Shown: positions 1-9,339, numbered from the stretch's first letter. The stretch: 64,000 nucleotides of DNA from an uncultured Alphaproteobacteria bacterium (GCA_902561355.1 CACEPG010000003.1:18287-82286); one strand, 5' to 3'. Numbers and translations are program-made. Notes: a model not told the origin generated them from the sequence alone.

Positions 1-707
1 TAAATGCTTATCATGGCAAAGGGAATGATGGGAAAACTAAAGATCTAGCATACTTAATTAATAAAATAAGTGAAATTGATCAAATTAAAAGAATTAGATA
101 TATGACATCTCATCCTATAGATATGTCAGACACACTTATTGCCATACATGGTCAAAATCCAAAATTAATGCCTTTTTTGCATTTACCAATTCAATCGGGA
201 TCAGATAAAATTTTAAAATTGATGAATAGAAAACATACAGTTGATGAATATATTGATGTAATTAATAAAATAAAAGCATCAAGATCAGACATTGCTCTTT
301 CCTCTGACTTTATAGTAGGTTTTCCTGGTGAAACTGATGAAGATTTTGAAAATACAATGCGTTTTGTAGAAAAAATCAAATTTGTAATAGCTTATTCATT
401 TATGTATAGTCCTCGACCAGGAACTCCTTCTCAGAAAAAAGATAATATTGATATTACTACAAAAAAAGCAAGATTGTCAGCTTTGCAGTCATTGCTTAAG
501 CAACAACAAGTAAAGTTTAATAAGTCATTTGTGGATCATGAAATGGAAATTCTTTTTGAAAAAACAGGAAGGCATGAAAATCAATATGTTGGAAGAACAA
601 TTTATAATCAAAGCGCATTCATTTCACATTCTAATAATTTGATTAATAAAATAATTAAAGTGAAAGTTTCTAGATCAACAGATTTTGCACTAGAATGTCA
701 ATTATGA
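1..707 (+). CDS. miaB: tRNA-2-methylthio-N6-dimethylallyladenosine synthase MiaB, C-terminal part (5' end outside window)
   Basis: This is the last 234 codons of MiaB. The reading frame is open from base 3, so the Met codon at 102 is internal and not a start. MiaB is a radical-SAM methylthiotransferase that turns i6A37 into ms2i6A37 in tRNAs reading UNN codons. The visible part is the end of the radical-SAM barrel (HLPIQSGSD and DFIVGFPGETDEDF are typical) followed by a C-terminal TRAM-like RNA-binding region ending near VGRTIYNQ. The Fe-S cysteine motifs lie upstream and cannot be checked here. The stop overlaps the start of ybeZ by 13 bases, so the two are probably translationally coupled. 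Identity is secure. Confidence 0.93.
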   Translation, partial: NAYHGKGNDGKTKDLAYLINKISEIDQIKRIRYMTSHPIDMSDTLIAIHGQNPKLMPFLHLPIQSGSDKILKLMNRKHTVDEYIDVINKIKASRSDIALSSDFIVGFPGETDEDFENTMRFVEKIKFVIAYSFMYSPRPGTPSQKKDNIDITTKKARLSALQSLLKQQQVKFNKSFVDHEMEILFEKTGRHENQYVGRTIYNQSAFISHSNNLINKIIKVKVSRSTDFALECQL

Positions 708-1645
708 ATCAAGCAATTCACTCACTTAATATAGAATTTAATGATAATAATATTTTAACTAGTCTCTTTGGTGTAAATGATAAAAATATACAAACTTTAG
801 AAAAAATAAATAATGTAAAGATACAGTATAGAGGAAATAAAGTTAAAATTGTTGGATCAAAAAAATCAATAAATGAAACAAAAAAAGAATTAGTAAGTTT
901 ATTTAAAGAAGCTAAAAAAGGAATTGAAATTGATGAAGATAAAATTAAAGAAACAAAAAGTATGATAAGTCTTGAAATAAATGATGATAAGAAAATTGAT
1001 CTTTTTTTTCAAACAAAAAAAAGAAAAATTATACCACGTTCTAAAAATCAAAAATTATATTTTGAACTATTAAATAATAAAGATATAGTTTTTGCTGTTG
1101 GACCTGCAGGAACGGGTAAAACATTTATTGCTGTAGCAAAAGCAGTAACATCCCTGCAAGAAGGAAAAGTTAAAAAAATTATCTTGTCAAGACCTGCAGT
1201 TGAGGCGGGCGAAAAGCTCGGATTTTTACCTGGAGATCTTAAAGAAAAAGTAGATCCTTTTTTAAGGCCTATATATGATGCTTTGTATGAAATGTTACCA
1301 TATGATCAAGTTGAAAAAAAAATTAACAACAACATTATTGAAATCGCACCAATAGCTTTTATGAGAGGAAGAACCCTTGAAGATTGTTTTGTTATTCTTG
1401 ATGAAGCTCAAAATACAACCAAAATTCAAATGAAAATGTTTTTAACTAGATTAGGACGCAATAGTCAAATGGTTGTAGTTGGAGATAAAACACAAATTGA
1501 TCTTATTTCAAAAAATGAATCTGGTCTAATAGATGCATCCTCTAGATTAAAAACTTTAGATGATGTTGGTTTTATAAATTTAAAAGAAGAAGATGTAGTC
1601 AGGCACGATTTAGTTAGAAATATAATTAAAGCTTATGAAAAATAA
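695..1645 (+). CDS. ybeZ: PhoH-like ATPase YbeZ
   Basis: 316-residue PhoH family protein. The N-terminal third (about 1-100) looks like the KH-like domain usual in YbeZ. The ATPase follows, with Walker A GPAGTGKT at 136-143 and Walker B VILDEAQ at 233-239. The family works in RNA metabolism and 16S rRNA maturation together with the RNase YbeY, and ybeY follows immediately. The ATG at 695 lies inside the end of miaB; a second Met three codons later is a possible alternative. The order miaB-ybeZ-ybeY-corC-lnt is a widespread proteobacterial cluster. The exact substrate of the ATPase cannot be read from the sequence. Confidence 0.92.
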   Translation: MSIMNQAIHSLNIEFNDNNILTSLFGVNDKNIQTLEKINNVKIQYRGNKVKIVGSKKSINETKKELVSLFKEAKKGIEIDEDKIKETKSMISLEINDDKKIDLFFQTKKRKIIPRSKNQKLYFELLNNKDIVFAVGPAGTGKTFIAVAKAVTSLQEGKVKKIILSRPAVEAGEKLGFLPGDLKEKVDPFLRPIYDALYEMLPYDQVEKKINNNIIEIAPIAFMRGRTLEDCFVILDEAQNTTKIQMKMFLTRLGRNSQMVVVGDKTQIDLISKNESGLIDASSRLKTLDDVGFINLKEEDVVRHDLVRNIIKAYEK

Positions 1646-1652
1646 TAAATAA

Positions 1653-2114
1653 ATGATTGTAAGCCGATATTATTGTAATTCAAATCACTGGCCTCGTAGA
1701 ATTAGTAAAATTAAAAAAATATATAATAAAACTATTAAGCAAAAAGATTTAAATTTTAAAAAAAACTATAACTATTTTTTAAATCTTGTACTAACCAATG
1801 ATAAAGAAATAAAAAAATTAAATTTTAAATATAATAATAAAAAAAAACCAACTGATGTTTTGACTTTTGTTTCAAAAGTTAAAAATAAACATTTGGGTAA
1901 GGATGCTTTTTGTGATATTTTTTTTTCTGCTGAAACTTTACTTAAGGACTCTAAGAGAAATAAGATAAATTTCTATGATCATTTTACCCATATTTTTGTT
2001 CATAGTTGTTTACATATTAATGGTTTTAGACATAATAAAACTAAGGATTTTGAAATAATGAAAAATTTAGAAATTAGAATTTTAAAAAAACTAGGTATAA
2101 ATAAACCTTATTAA
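1653..2114 (+). CDS. ybeY: Endoribonuclease YbeY (16S rRNA 3'-end maturation)
   Basis: 153-residue UPF0054 metalloprotein. The family's zinc motif HxxxHxxxxxH is present as H117, H121 and H127 (HSCLHINGFRH). The segment KPTDVLTF near residue 65 is also family-typical. YbeY is a single-strand endoribonuclease used in 16S rRNA 3' processing and ribosome quality control. The gene starts 7 bases after ybeZ and ends 4 bases before corC. The N-terminus is Lys/Asn-rich and divergent, in keeping with the base composition of the whole window. Confidence 0.92.
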   Translation: MIVSRYYCNSNHWPRRISKIKKIYNKTIKQKDLNFKKNYNYFLNLVLTNDKEIKKLNFKYNNKKKPTDVLTFVSKVKNKHLGKDAFCDIFFSAETLLKDSKRNKINFYDHFTHIFVHSCLHINGFRHNKTKDFEIMKNLEIRILKKLGINKPY

Positions 2115-2118
2115 TTTG

Positions 2119-2973
2119 ATGAAAAATTCCAATAATGACAAATCAAGCAGTTGGAAAAATTGGTTAATTAAAAAACTGCTATCTAATAATTCTTCTAAAG
2201 AAGAAATTTTAAAATTTATAGCTACTGATGAAAAAGAAAAAAATAGTTATGAAGATTTTGATGATAATAATGAAAAAAATTTAATTAAAAATATTCTTCA
2301 ATTAAGTAAAAAAAGTGTTGATGATATTATGGTACCTAGAGGTGAAATTATATCTGTTGATAAAAAAAAATCTTATTCAGAAATTTTGGATCTGATAAAA
2401 AGTGAAGGACATTCTAGATTTCCTGTTTATAAAAACAATCTTGATAATATTGTTGGATTTTTTCACATAAAAGATTTCATAAATCTTAATAAAAATAATT
2501 TTGATATTAATTTAATATTGAGAGACGTATTATATGTAGCTCCAAAATCTCCTATATTAGATCTTTTGAAAAGAATGCGATCATCAAGGATTCATATGAG
2601 TCTTGTTGTAGATGGGGTTGGTGGTGTTGATGGATTAGTAACAATTGAAGATTTAGTAGAGGAGATTGTTGGAGAAATTGAAGATGAGCATGATGCAGAA
2701 GATATCGATGAGTTAATATTTAAAAAAGAAAAAAATTTACTAGAGGTTGATGCATCTTATAAAATTGATGAACTTGAGAAATATTTTAATATTAGCTTAG
2801 ATATCGCTGATGAAGAAGAGATAGATACAGTGGGTGGATTAGTATTTGCAAAAATAAATAGAATACCTAAAAACGATGAATCTTTTAAAATTGATAATCT
2901 GATTAATTTAAAAATTATTAAAGCTAATGAAAGAAAAATATTAATAGTTCAAATTAGAAAATTAGATAATTGA
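2119..2973 (+). CDS. corC: HlyC/CorC-family CBS-domain protein
   Basis: 284-residue protein with paired CBS domains (about 70-190, opening with the family motif MVPRGEII) and a C-terminal CorC/HlyC transporter-associated domain (about 205-284, including DTVGGLVF). It has no membrane segment, so it belongs to the soluble CorC type rather than the DUF21 membrane type. Historically it is linked to Mg/Co efflux, but in this cluster it is often thought to act in envelope or RNA-related housekeeping. The function is therefore only broadly assigned. I chose the ATG at 2119; a TTG directly upstream at 2116 is also in frame. Its TGA overlaps the TTG start of lnt. Confidence 0.85.
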   Translation: MKNSNNDKSSSWKNWLIKKLLSNNSSKEEILKFIATDEKEKNSYEDFDDNNEKNLIKNILQLSKKSVDDIMVPRGEIISVDKKKSYSEILDLIKSEGHSRFPVYKNNLDNIVGFFHIKDFINLNKNNFDINLILRDVLYVAPKSPILDLLKRMRSSRIHMSLVVDGVGGVDGLVTIEDLVEEIVGEIEDEHDAEDIDELIFKKEKNLLEVDASYKIDELEKYFNISLDIADEEEIDTVGGLVFAKINRIPKNDESFKIDNLINLKIIKANERKILIVQIRKLDN

Positions 2974-4433
2974 TTTTAATTAAGTTTTTATTTTTAGGTA
3001 TTTTAACAGCTTTTTTGTTTCCCCCATATATGATGTTGCCATTAGGTTTAATCATATTTCCATATCTTAATATTCAATTAAATAAAATAAAAAAAAATAA
3101 AGATAAAAAGAATTTTTTTATATATGGATTTTTATTTGGTTTAGGTTTTTTTAATTTTTTATTTATATGGTTGATTAACCCTTTTTTAGTTTATGAAGAA
3201 ACAAAACCTTATTTTTTATTTTCTTTTTTATTTCCTTTATTTTTGTCAGTAATTTTAGGATTTTATTTTATTTTTTTTAAATATATAAGAGATTATTTAT
3301 CATCAATAATTTTTATTCCTATAATTTTTGTATTTTTTGAAATCTTAGTCTCAAACTTGTTTTATAGTTTTCCATGGACAATCTTTTCATTAATTGTATC
3401 AAATAATTTTTTAGGACTACTTTTAATTAAATATTTTGGAACACATTTTACAAGTTTTATAGTTATTTCTTTTTTTATGTTACCTTCATTATTTATTTAT
3501 AGAAAAAAAATAAAACTTTATTCAAAAATAATTATTTTTATATTTATTTTTTCTATATCTTTGTTTGTACTCTTAATTAACTATTTTTCTTATAATAATA
3601 AAAATTATGAAAAAAATTTATCTTTCGAATTGTTTCAAATGAACAATGAAATAAAAAAATTAAATTCTAATGATTCAGAAAAAATTTATCAATCTATAAT
3701 TAAAAATATCAGACAATCAAATTCAGAGGTTTTAATCTTTTCTGAAAACAATTACCCGTATTTAGTTAGAAATCTTAATGATTTAGGGCTTAATTCATTT
3801 TTAAAATATAATCAAAAACTTGTTATCGGAGCGACAAGACATGAAGAAGGGAAGTACTTTAATTCTTTGCTGGTATTAGATAAAAATAAAACTAATTTTT
3901 TTGATAAAAAAATACTTGTTCCTTTTGGTGAATTTCTACCATTAAGAAAACACCTAAGTTTTATGGAAGCAATTTCTGGGTCACAAGATTTCTCATCAGG
4001 TTCTCAAAATAGAATTTTAGATTTAAATGATAAAATTAGTTTCATACCAATAATTTGTTATGAAATAATTTTTTTCTGGAAACTTATAGATACTACAAAT
4101 TATAATGCTGATATTTTAATTAATATAACAAACGATAGTTGGTTTGGACAAAAAATTGGACCATATCAACATTTTTATTTATCAAAGATTAAAGCTGCTG
4201 AATTTAATAAAATGCTTATTAGAGTTTCAAACAATGGAATTACAGCAATTATTGATAATAAAGGTAACTTATTACAATCCACAAATTTGAATCAAATGCA
4301 AAAGATAAAAGGTAATTTAAGTATCAAAAATAATACTAATTATGTTAAATTTCATAAATATTTTAATTTTATTTTATTAATATTTTTCTTTTTACAAATT
4401 TTTCTAATTTTTAATAAAAAAAATGCAAAGTAA
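2970..4433 (+). CDS. lnt: Apolipoprotein N-acyltransferase Lnt
   Basis: 487-residue inner-membrane enzyme that transfers the third acyl chain to the N-terminal Cys of lipoproteins. The N-terminal 205 residues form a block of hydrophobic helices. The nitrilase-like domain follows, with the catalytic triad visible as E259 (in FSEN), K314 (before ILVPFGE) and C363 (in PIICYE). NDSWFGQ further along is also family-typical. One more hydrophobic segment sits at the C-terminus. Translation must start at the TTG at 2970, which overlaps the corC stop as TTGA. The end overlaps trmB by 11 bases. Confidence 0.93.
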   Translation: MILIKFLFLGILTAFLFPPYMMLPLGLIIFPYLNIQLNKIKKNKDKKNFFIYGFLFGLGFFNFLFIWLINPFLVYEETKPYFLFSFLFPLFLSVILGFYFIFFKYIRDYLSSIIFIPIIFVFFEILVSNLFYSFPWTIFSLIVSNNFLGLLLIKYFGTHFTSFIVISFFMLPSLFIYRKKIKLYSKIIIFIFIFSISLFVLLINYFSYNNKNYEKNLSFELFQMNNEIKKLNSNDSEKIYQSIIKNIRQSNSEVLIFSENNYPYLVRNLNDLGLNSFLKYNQKLVIGATRHEEGKYFNSLLVLDKNKTNFFDKKILVPFGEFLPLRKHLSFMEAISGSQDFSSGSQNRILDLNDKISFIPIICYEIIFFWKLIDTTNYNADILINITNDSWFGQKIGPYQHFYLSKIKAAEFNKMLIRVSNNGITAIIDNKGNLLQSTNLNQMQKIKGNLSIKNNTNYVKFHKYFNFILLIFFFLQIFLIFNKKNAK

Positions 4434-5082
4434 AGATTTTATTTATAGATTGTATGGAAGATCAAGATTGAGAAGCAAAAAAAATATAGATTATAATAAA
4501 AGCAAAAATTTTATTGACAAATTTTCAATTCAAAATCTTAAAATAAATAAAAATAATATTTTAGACATTGGCTCAGGTTATGGTGAAAACTCTATTCTTT
4601 TAGCTAACCAGTCTAAAGATTCAATAGTTATTGCTTGTGATAATTTTTTTGATGGTAATTTTAAACTTGCTAAAATGGCTCAGGAACAAAATATGAATAA
4701 TTTGTATATTCATAATGGCAATGTTCATGAATTTTTAGATAAATTAGATCAAAATTTGTATTTTAACTCGGTATGGATTCTTTTCCCAGATCCTTGGCCA
4801 AAAAAAAAACATTTTAAGAGAAGATTAATTAATAAGCTGTTTTTTGAAAAAATTTATAATTTTTTGAAAAAGAATGCATATATATATATTGCTACTGATT
4901 CTAAATCATATTTAAAAGAAATATTATTTCTAATTTTTAAAATAAAAAATCAGTTTATTTGGGAAAATCAAAAAAAAATCGACTGGGATTATAAAAATGC
5001 ATCTTTTGTTCAAACTAAGTACTTCAAAAAAGCTATAAAAAAGGGCTCTAATCCTTTTTTTATAAAATTGAGAAAATTATAA
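4423..5082 (+). CDS. trmB: tRNA (guanine-N7-)-methyltransferase TrmB
   Basis: 219-residue SAM-dependent methyltransferase that makes m7G46 in tRNA variable loops. The SAM-binding motif I reads LDIGSGYGENS, and the TrmB signature FPDPWPKKKHFKRR is present near the middle. The start ATG lies inside the end of lnt. In many alphaproteobacteria rimP sits between trmB and nusA; here trmB is followed directly by a 90-bp gap and nusA. Confidence 0.94.
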   Translation: MQSKDFIYRLYGRSRLRSKKNIDYNKSKNFIDKFSIQNLKINKNNILDIGSGYGENSILLANQSKDSIVIACDNFFDGNFKLAKMAQEQNMNNLYIHNGNVHEFLDKLDQNLYFNSVWILFPDPWPKKKHFKRRLINKLFFEKIYNFLKKNAYIYIATDSKSYLKEILFLIFKIKNQFIWENQKKIDWDYKNASFVQTKYFKKAIKKGSNPFFIKLRKL

Positions 5083-5084
5083 GC

Positions 5085-5113
5085 TTGAGTTTTTCTTAGA
5101 TTTTTAATATAGA
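5085..5113 (+). promoter_or_regulatory. Putative sigma70-type promoter for nusA
   Basis: TTGAGT at 5085-5090 is followed by a 17-base spacer and TATAGA at 5108-5113, each matching 4 of 6 consensus bases. Transcription would begin near 5120, giving a leader of about 50 bases that contains the hairpin at 5136-5162. In such AT-rich DNA chance matches are common, so this is an inference from spacing and position. Confidence 0.35.
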
Positions 5114-5135
5114 CCTTTAAAATTTGGATAATTTC

Positions 5136-5162
5136 AAAGGTGGGATTTCCCGCCTTTTTTTT
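5136..5162 (+). terminator. Strong intrinsic terminator/attenuator hairpin in the nusA leader
   Basis: The arms AAAGGTGGG (5136-5144) and CCCGCCTTT (5149-5157) pair over 9 bp with one U-G wobble, around a 4-base ATTT loop. The T run continues through 5162. This is the clearest G+C-rich stem plus T tract I found in the window. It ends only 10 bases before the nusA ATG, so it either closes the miaB-trmB operon or attenuates nusA. Confidence 0.8.
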
Positions 5163-5172
5163 GGTAAAATTT

Positions 5173-6705
5173 ATGGCAAAACAAAAAATTAAAGTAATTA
5201 GAGAAGATATGCTTCAAGTTGCTAATAATGTAGCACAAGAAAAAAACATTGATGAAAATTCTGTATTTGAGGCAATGGAACAAGCTTTAGAAAAATCTGC
5301 AAGAGTAAAATACGGTCTTGAAAGAGACATACGTGTAAATATAAATAGATCTACTGGAGACATTAACTTGAGTTCTTATCTTGAGGTTGTAGAGACCCTT
5401 TCAGAAGAAGAGCAAGCAAAGCAAATATTATTAAATGAAGCAAAAAAAATTAATCCAGATATTAAAATAGGAGAATTTATTGTTAAAGAACTTCCTCCTA
5501 TTGAACTAGGAAGAGTGGCAGCTCAAAATGCTAAAGGTGTAATAATTCAAAAAGTAAGAGAAGCAGATAAATCAAAGCAATATAATGAATATAAAGATAA
5601 AATAGGAGAGATTGCAATAGGAATAGTGAAGCGTGTTGAGTTTGGTAATTTAATTGTTGATTTAGGAAAAAGTGAAGCAATTATAAAAAGAGAAGAATTA
5701 ATTCCTAGAGAAACATTTAAAAATGGTGACAGAGTTCGAGCTTATATTTATGAAGTAAAAAATGATGTTAAAGGTTACCAAGTATTTTTATCAAGAAGTC
5801 ACCCACAATTTTTAGCAAAATTATTTTATCAAGAAGTACCTGAAATTTTTGAAGGAGTAATAGAAGTAAAAAGTGTTGCAAGAGATCCTGGCTCTAGAGC
5901 AAAAATAAGTGTTTATACTGAGGACTCAACTATAGATCCGGTTGGAGCCTGTGTTGGAATGAGAGGTTCTAGGGTTCAAGCAGTAGTTAATGAACTTCAA
6001 GGAGAAAAAATTGATATTGTAACATGGTCTGATAATCAAGCTACTTTTCTTGCTAATGCTTTAGCGCCAGCTGAAGTAAGTAAAATTTTTTTATATGAAG
6101 AAAAAAATAAAGTAGAAGTTGTGATTCCTGATGAACAGCTTAGCCTTGCAATAGGTCGAAAAGGACAAAATGTTAAATTAGCGTCTAATTTAACAAATTT
6201 AGAAATAGATATTTTAACTGAAGAAGAAGAATCAGAAAGAAGACAAGTTGAATTCAAAGAAAAAAGCTCATTATTAACTGAGGTTTTAGATGTTGAAGAT
6301 GTAATTGCTCAATTATTAGTAACAGAAGGTTATGTCTCAGTTGATTCTATAGCATCAGAAACTCTTGAAAACATTGAAAAAATAGAGGGTTTTGATAATG
6401 ATTTAGCTACTGAAATTCTTTCAAGATCAAAAAATTATATGAAAGATTTAAATGAACAAAATCAAAAAATAGTTGATGAAAATATTTTAGATGAGGATTT
6501 AAAAAATCTTAAAGGTATGACAATACAAATGTTAGCACTTTTAGCCAAAGAAAATATTTTAACTTTAAATGATTTTGCTGAACTAGCTTCTTTTGAGTTA
6601 ATAGATAAAGAAGAAGGTATATTTAAAAAACTAGATCTTGATGAAAAATTGGTAAATGAAATGATTATGCAGGCTAGAGAAAAATGGTTTGTTGAAGATA
6701 AATAA
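5173..6705 (+). CDS. nusA: Transcription termination/antitermination factor NusA
   Basis: 510-residue NusA: N-terminal RNA-polymerase-binding domain, S1 domain (about 125-190), paired KH domains (GACVGMRGSRVQAVVNEL and LAIGRKGQNVKLAS) and a C-terminal helix-hairpin-helix/acidic repeat region. I chose the ATG at 5173 (MAKQKIKV). An in-frame GTG at 5140 lies inside the terminator hairpin and is not credible. NusA promotes pausing and intrinsic termination, so a terminator hairpin in its own leader suggests autogenous control. The usual upstream neighbour rimP and downstream neighbour ylxR are absent; infB follows after 15 bases. Confidence 0.95.
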   Translation: MAKQKIKVIREDMLQVANNVAQEKNIDENSVFEAMEQALEKSARVKYGLERDIRVNINRSTGDINLSSYLEVVETLSEEEQAKQILLNEAKKINPDIKIGEFIVKELPPIELGRVAAQNAKGVIIQKVREADKSKQYNEYKDKIGEIAIGIVKRVEFGNLIVDLGKSEAIIKREELIPRETFKNGDRVRAYIYEVKNDVKGYQVFLSRSHPQFLAKLFYQEVPEIFEGVIEVKSVARDPGSRAKISVYTEDSTIDPVGACVGMRGSRVQAVVNELQGEKIDIVTWSDNQATFLANALAPAEVSKIFLYEEKNKVEVVIPDEQLSLAIGRKGQNVKLASNLTNLEIDILTEEEESERRQVEFKEKSSLLTEVLDVEDVIAQLLVTEGYVSVDSIASETLENIEKIEGFDNDLATEILSRSKNYMKDLNEQNQKIVDENILDEDLKNLKGMTIQMLALLAKENILTLNDFAELASFELIDKEEGIFKKLDLDEKLVNEMIMQAREKWFVEDK

Positions 6706-6720
6706 TTTTAAGGACTAAAA

Positions 6721-8952
6721 TTGGATAACAAAAAAGATAATAAAAAAAAACCTTTGAAGCTTTCTTCTTCAGGAAGATTACAAATTAGAAAAAATTTAGG
6801 ACCTGCAGGAGAAAATTCAAGATCACAAGGTAATAAAAAAACTATTCAAATAGTTTTTAGGAATAAAAATAACCAACAAAAAAGTTCTTCAACTGCTAAA
6901 TCAAATTTTAGAGGATCTTCTTCTTTTAGATCTCCAACTCCGCAAGCAGGAACCAATTTCAGTCCATTAAATAAAAACAAATCTTTTGAGAATAAAAATA
7001 AAAAAACTTCAGAAATTAAAAAAAATCAACCTAAAAAATCAACATTAAAACCAAATCAAGATGATTTTAGTAAAACTGACGCAAAAAAAATATTAGAACA
7101 GGAAGAACAGGAATACGATAGATTTCCAAGTTTAGCTAAATTGAAGCGAGCTAGAGAAAAAGAAAAATTACAATCTCAAGATAAAGATGATGAAGTAAAA
7201 ATATCTAGAGAAGTATCAATACCTGAAATAATAACAGTTCAAGATCTTGCTAACAGAATGGCTGAAAAAACAGCGGATGTTGTTAAAACACTTATGAAGA
7301 TAGGAGTTATGGCAAATGCAACCCAATCACTAGAAGCAGACACTGCTGAATTGGTAGTTCAAGAATTAGGACATAAAGCAACTAGAGTTAAAGAAGATGA
7401 TATATTAAAAGAAATTGAAGATTATCAAGATTCAGAGGATTCTCTAAAGACTCGCGCCCCAGTTGTAACTATTATGGGTCATGTAGATCATGGCAAAACT
7501 AGTATTCTAGATGCATTTAGAAGTTCTAATGTTGTTAGTGGAGAATCTGGTGGTATTACTCAACATATTGGAGCATATCAAATAAACAATAATGAAAAAA
7601 AAATAACTTTTATTGATACTCCTGGCCATGCTGCTTTTTCTAATATGAGAGCAAGGGGAGCAAAAACTACTGATATAATTATATTAGTAGTTGCTGCAGA
7701 TGATAGTTTAAAACCACAAACTGTTGAGTCTATTGCACATGCAAAGGCTGCAAAAGTACCAATAATTGTAGCTATAAATAAAATTGATTTACCAGCAGCT
7801 GATCCTGATAAAGTTAGAAATGATTTGTTATCTCAAGAAATTATTGTTGAAAAATTGAGTGGAGAAGTTTTAGATGTCGAAGTATCAGCAACTAAAAAGA
7901 CAAATCTAGATAAATTAGAAGAAGCAATTCATTTGCAAGCTGATATTTTAAATTTAAAAGCTAATCCAAATAGATCAGCAAGAGGATCTATAATTGAATC
8001 AAAACTTGAAAAAGGAAGAGGTTCTGTTGCAACTGTGTTAGTTCAAAAAGGTACTTTAAAAGTTAGTGATATTTTTGTATCTGGTTCAGAATGGGGAAAA
8101 GTTAAGGCTTTAATAAATGATCAGGGGGAAACTATCAAAGAAGCAACACCTTCAATGCCTGTAGAAGTTCTAGGTTTTGATTCTAATCCACTCGCAGGTG
8201 ATGATTTTGTTGTAGTCGAATCAGAGGCAGTAGCTAGAAAAATTGCAGAATATAGATTTAATAAACTTCAAATTCAAAAAAACAAAGTCATAAAAACAAA
8301 TGTTGAAGAAATGTTTCAAGAAATTAATGAAGGAAAAATAACTGCTTTGCCTATTATAATTAAGGCCGATGTTCAAGGTTCAGCTGAAGCGATTGAAAAT
8401 TCAGTAATACAATTGTCAACAGAAGAAGTAAAAGTAACTGTTATTCATAAAGGTGTTGGAGCAATAACTGAGAGTGATGTAGCTTTGGCTAACTCAGGCA
8501 AGGGCTTTATTGTTGGTTTCAACGTTAGAGCTTTGCCACATGCAAGGGATGCTGCAAAAAGAGATGGCGTCGATATGAAATATTATTCGATAATATATGA
8601 ACTAATAGACGATATTAAAAATTTATTATCTGGGTTATTAAAACCTGATATTTCTGAAAAAATAACAGGAAATGTAGAAATAAGGGAAGTATTTAGTATA
8701 TCAAAAATTGGAAATATTGCAGGATGTATGGTTAAAGAAGGTGTAATTAGTAGAAAATCAAAGATAAGATTAATTCGTGACAATGTTGTAATTCATACAG
8801 GCTTAATTTCAAGTTTAAAAAGATTTAAAGAAGAAGTCAGTGAAGTTAAAAATGGTTTTGAATGTGGGGTAATGTTAGAAAATTATTCCGATATAAAAAT
8901 AGGTGATATTTTAGAAACTTTTGAAGAAATAAAAACAAATAGAGAACTATAA
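6721..8952 (+). CDS. infB: Translation initiation factor IF-2
   Basis: 743-residue IF-2 that brings initiator fMet-tRNA to the 30S subunit. About 155 residues of basic, Asn/Ser/Lys-rich low-complexity sequence lead into an IF2-N domain. The GTPase follows, with G1 GHVDHGKT at 253-260, then DTPGHA and NKID, and domains II-IV after that. The start is a TTG at 6721 preceded by an AAGGA Shine-Dalgarno. The linker is short compared with enteric IF-2, as expected in a streamlined genome. Confidence 0.96.
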   Translation: MDNKKDNKKKPLKLSSSGRLQIRKNLGPAGENSRSQGNKKTIQIVFRNKNNQQKSSSTAKSNFRGSSSFRSPTPQAGTNFSPLNKNKSFENKNKKTSEIKKNQPKKSTLKPNQDDFSKTDAKKILEQEEQEYDRFPSLAKLKRAREKEKLQSQDKDDEVKISREVSIPEIITVQDLANRMAEKTADVVKTLMKIGVMANATQSLEADTAELVVQELGHKATRVKEDDILKEIEDYQDSEDSLKTRAPVVTIMGHVDHGKTSILDAFRSSNVVSGESGGITQHIGAYQINNNEKKITFIDTPGHAAFSNMRARGAKTTDIIILVVAADDSLKPQTVESIAHAKAAKVPIIVAINKIDLPAADPDKVRNDLLSQEIIVEKLSGEVLDVEVSATKKTNLDKLEEAIHLQADILNLKANPNRSARGSIIESKLEKGRGSVATVLVQKGTLKVSDIFVSGSEWGKVKALINDQGETIKEATPSMPVEVLGFDSNPLAGDDFVVVESEAVARKIAEYRFNKLQIQKNKVIKTNVEEMFQEINEGKITALPIIIKADVQGSAEAIENSVIQLSTEEVKVTVIHKGVGAITESDVALANSGKGFIVGFNVRALPHARDAAKRDGVDMKYYSIIYELIDDIKNLLSGLLKPDISEKITGNVEIREVFSISKIGNIAGCMVKEGVISRKSKIRLIRDNVVIHTGLISSLKRFKEEVSEVKNGFECGVMLENYSDIKIGDILETFEEIKTNREL

Positions 8953-8958
8953 AAAAAA

Positions 8959-9339
8959 ATGAATATCCAAATGTCTTCACAAAGACAGATAAGATATAGT
9001 GAATTAATAAGGTCTCTTATTAGTGAGTGTTTACTTAGAGAAGATTTTTATAATCCCAATTTTGAAATTTCTTCAGTTACTATATCTTTTGTAAAAATGA
9101 GTAAAGATCTAAGATTTGCAAATGTTTATCTTATGCCATTAGGAGGAAAAGATAAGGATTTTATTTTAGATAATATGAATAAAAAAAAATATATTTTCCA
9201 AAAATATTTATCAGAAGCTAAATTACAATCTAAATTTACTCCAAAAATAAATTTTTTTATAGATGATACTTTTGATGAAGCTGAAAAAATAAAAAAACTT
9301 CTTTTAAATAAAAAAGTTTCAAGAGATTTAAATGAATAA
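8959..9339 (+). CDS. rbfA: Ribosome-binding factor A
   Basis: 126-residue RbfA, a small KH-like protein used in 30S maturation and cold adaptation. Recognisable family sequence includes SQRQIRYSELIRSLIS at the N-terminus, the central ISFVKMSKDLRFANVYLMPL, and FTPKINFFIDDTFDEAEKI. It lies 6 bases after infB and overlaps truB by 8 bases, in the usual infB-rbfA-truB-rpsO-pnp order. A second ATG at 8971 would shorten it by four residues. Confidence 0.93.
   Translation: MNIQMSSQRQIRYSELIRSLISECLLREDFYNPNFEISSVTISFVKMSKDLRFANVYLMPLGGKDKDFILDNMNKKKYIFQKYLSEAKLQSKFTPKINFFIDDTFDEAEKIKKLLLNKKVSRDLNE

Noticed and set aside
102..707. Independent short radical-SAM gene starting at 102
   Set aside because: The same frame is open back to base 3 and encodes recognisable MiaB sequence before this Met, so the gene is MiaB cut by the window edge.
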